From Leptospira vanthielii serovar Holland str. Waz Holland = ATCC 700522 (lineage in GTDB: Bacteria > Spirochaetota > Leptospiria > Leptospirales > Leptospiraceae): 13,690 nt of DNA. The first letter of the stretch is position 1. Each line of letters starts with the position of its first letter. The notes beneath the pieces were generated by a model, which did not search any database, had not been told where the DNA came from, and worked only from the letters and a program-made list of their open reading frames with translations. Both the position numbers and the translations under genes were made by a program. Location of the stretch: NCBI RefSeq assembly GCF_000332455.1, contig NZ_AOGY02000075.1, positions 1 through 13,690 of the forward strand. The letters are read 5' to 3'. Shown piece by piece: positions 12,546 through 13,690 of the stretch.

Positions 12546-13352
12546 ATGGGAAAAAAACATAAACGTTTGTTTCGAAATATTTTAAGTAGGTTTGTTCTTC
12601 TTTTAGTCCCGGTGATTTTTTTTACATTTTGCCAAGAAAAAGAAAAGTCGGATGAAACAAATCTTTTGCTCCTTGGGGCAATCGTTAGCGCTAATTCAGG
12701 TCCATCAACTGTCTGTCAAACGAACGCAGATGGTACGGTCGACACTACAATGCCAACTATAAAAAAGGGAACGTTTGCACTTTGCAGACCTTCTAACGGT
12801 GCGGTTCGTCATTATAGAATTGAAGGTTTGAAAATTATTGGAGGGCATACAGCAGTTTCCCTTTATGTTGGTTTACCTGAAAATTATTCTGCGGAAGTAA
12901 ATAGGAATAGTACTTTAGCTGCCGGTCAATTTGGAATGAATTTTTATTCGGGAAGTGGGACGGGAGGATTTGTTCCGGGTTATGCGTACGCAAATTTTGG
13001 GCCAAACGAATCGAATATAAAGAATCTAACATCTAACGGAAATAGTACGGCACCACCTGCACCAACTGTCGCAGGAACTTCTCTAATCAATTTTATTGAA
13101 CAAGAAGTAGATCTTTGTTTTGATCTTACTGCCGCTGCGCCTCCTCGATTGACTGTTTGGGTCTCAGGAAAAAATACTGCAAATTGTAAAACCAGAACAA
13201 ATTTAACAACCGGCAATGCGTTGTTAAATGAAGTTACTTGGACAGGAGGAGATCCTGCCCTGGCAACGGGATTTTCATTCATCGGGCTAAGTGCAAATTC
13301 AGGCATTTCGTTTTCAAAAATTGTAACCTCAACTCAATTGGCTGCTCCATAA
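12546..13352 (+). CDS. Lipoprotein of unknown function (second of a tandem pair)
   Basis: A 268-residue predicted lipoprotein. A strongly basic n-region (GKKHKRLFRNILSR) and hydrophobic core (FVLLLVPVIFF) end in a relaxed spirochete-type lipobox FTFC with Cys29, followed by charged QEKEKSDE and LLLLGAIV. Four further Cys (STVCQ, FALCR, VDLCF, TANCK) align with C49, C65 and the last two Cys of the upstream paralogue, suggesting two conserved disulfides; the extra central pair of the first protein is missing. Shared C-terminal block: LTVWVSGKNTANC ... LTTGNALLN ... ISFSKIVTST. The start is set by AGGAGGTG at 12532-12539, 6 nt before ATG 12546; the in-frame GTG at 12537 lies inside that ribosome binding site. 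Function unknown. Confidence 0.82.
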   Translation: MGKKHKRLFRNILSRFVLLLVPVIFFTFCQEKEKSDETNLLLLGAIVSANSGPSTVCQTNADGTVDTTMPTIKKGTFALCRPSNGAVRHYRIEGLKIIGGHTAVSLYVGLPENYSAEVNRNSTLAAGQFGMNFYSGSGTGGFVPGYAYANFGPNESNIKNLTSNGNSTAPPAPTVAGTSLINFIEQEVDLCFDLTAAAPPRLTVWVSGKNTANCKTRTNLTTGNALLNEVTWTGGDPALATGFSFIGLSANSGISFSKIVTSTQLAAP

Positions 13353-13366
13353 GGTAGGTAATAATA

Positions 13367-13420
13367 GTGAAATCTTTAAAAATTATATTTATTGGATCAG
13401 TTTTTTTTGATAGATTCTAA
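13367..13420 (+). pseudogene. Start of a third gene, probably a lipoprotein, cut off by the insertion element
   Basis: Fourteen bp after the second lipoprotein stop, GTG 13367 follows a ribosome binding site-like AAGGTAGG (13351-13358). It encodes MKSLKIIFIGSVFFDRF and stops at 13418. The basic then hydrophobic MKSLKIIFIGSVFF is what the start of a signal peptide looks like, and it ends where the IS30-like terminal sequence appears to begin (about 13408). I read it as a truncated gene in the same array. A chance short frame cannot be ruled out. Confidence 0.4.
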
Positions 13421-13690
13421 AGTTTAACGCAACACTTCCTTTATTTTTTCCGCGGGAGTTTTCCAGCCAAGCGTTTTTCTTGGACGCTCATTTAAAAGCT
13501 TTTGGACTCTTTTCAGTTCTTTTCTTGATATATCATTAAAGTCAGTTTTTTTAGGAAAGAAATCTCTTATTAGCATATTCGTATTTTCACAAGTCCCCCT
13601 TTCCCAAGGACTTCCCGGATGACAAAAATATACTTTCATTTGAGTATCTTTTGTAAATAGCTTATGGTTACTCATTTCTTTACCTTGATC
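13408..13690 (-). mobile_element. IS30-family insertion sequence, one end (continues past the window)
   Basis: The transposase C-terminus at 13424-13690 marks the element. The terminal repeat is inferred to begin near 13408, with GATTCTAAAGTTTAACGCAA (13413-13432) overlapping the transposase stop, as IS30-family ends often do. The other end and target duplication are outside the window, so the exact boundary is not proven. Confidence 0.6.
13424..13690 (-). CDS. IS30-family transposase, C-terminal part
   Basis: The frame is open from the right edge to TAA at 13424-13426, giving the last 88 residues. It starts at DQGKEMSNH, which carries the second Asp of the DDE catalytic triad. It continues through YFCHPGSPWERGTCENTNML, containing the catalytic Glu region (WERGTCEN), and RDFFPKKTDF, and closes with LLNERPRKTLGWKTPAEKI, the standard IS30-family C-terminus. 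The visible part is intact, without frameshift or stop, so the copy may be functional. The first Asp and the N-terminal HTH are beyond the window. It points back toward the lipoprotein array. Confidence 0.92.
   Translation of the reverse strand, partial: DQGKEMSNHKLFTKDTQMKVYFCHPGSPWERGTCENTNMLIRDFFPKKTDFNDISRKELKRVQKLLNERPRKTLGWKTPAEKIKEVLR

Noticed and set aside
1..13690. CRISPR arrays, tRNA, rRNA
   Set aside because: No regularly spaced repeats and no tRNA or rRNA signatures were seen on either strand.

Overview
The window looks like a piece of a spirochete genome, most likely a Leptospira species. The reasons are a moderately AT-rich base composition, relaxed spirochete-type lipoboxes, a 7TM-DISM/SpoIIE sensor phosphatase next to a MASE3 histidine kinase, and a four-gene heme importer. 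The genus is an inference from protein character; no rRNA or other marker gene is present. The first 1.6 kb, with a basic coiled-coil C-terminus, a 538-bp repeat-rich non-coding stretch and a winged-helix protein resembling replication initiators, suggests proximity to a partition/replication locus of a secondary chromosome or plasmid. That reading is tentative.

Layout from left to right. 1-185 is the end of a + strand gene. 186-723 is non-coding, with inverted repeats, clustered GTTCG words and a possible antisense terminator. 724-1567 holds the Rep-like winged-helix gene and a small DUF1653-like gene. 1584-2738 is a divergent TetR regulator/thioesterase pair with two matching palindromic operators between them. 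2744-3388 is a second TetR regulator. 3466-3777 encodes the nucleoside phosphorylase PpnP and 3768-3947 a YegP-like protein. 4082-7572 holds two + strand membrane signalling genes: a 7TM sensor with a SpoIIE phosphatase output, then a MASE3/HisKA_2 histidine kinase. 7552-11208 is the - strand heme uptake operon hmuT-hmuU-hmuV-hmuS, with every junction a 4-bp ATGA overlap. 11209-11610 is a divergent regulatory region. 11611-13352 holds two tandem paralogous lipoproteins. A probable third gene start at 13367 is cut by an IS30-family element that runs off the right edge.

The most interesting signal is in the divergent region. A 15-bp Fur-type palindrome (TGAGA-N5-TCTC[A/T]) lies 7-8 bp upstream of a TTGACA -35 in front of the heme operon, and a near-identical copy lies in the same geometry in front of the first lipoprotein gene. 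This suggests that the uncharacterised cysteine-rich lipoproteins are co-regulated with heme import and may be part of an iron- or heme-responsive surface system. The window holds no TonB-dependent receptor or TonB/ExbBD, so the outer-membrane step must be encoded elsewhere or beyond the insertion sequence.

Genes are packed tightly. Four convergent pairs are separated by 16 bp or less or overlap, with no evident terminator between them.
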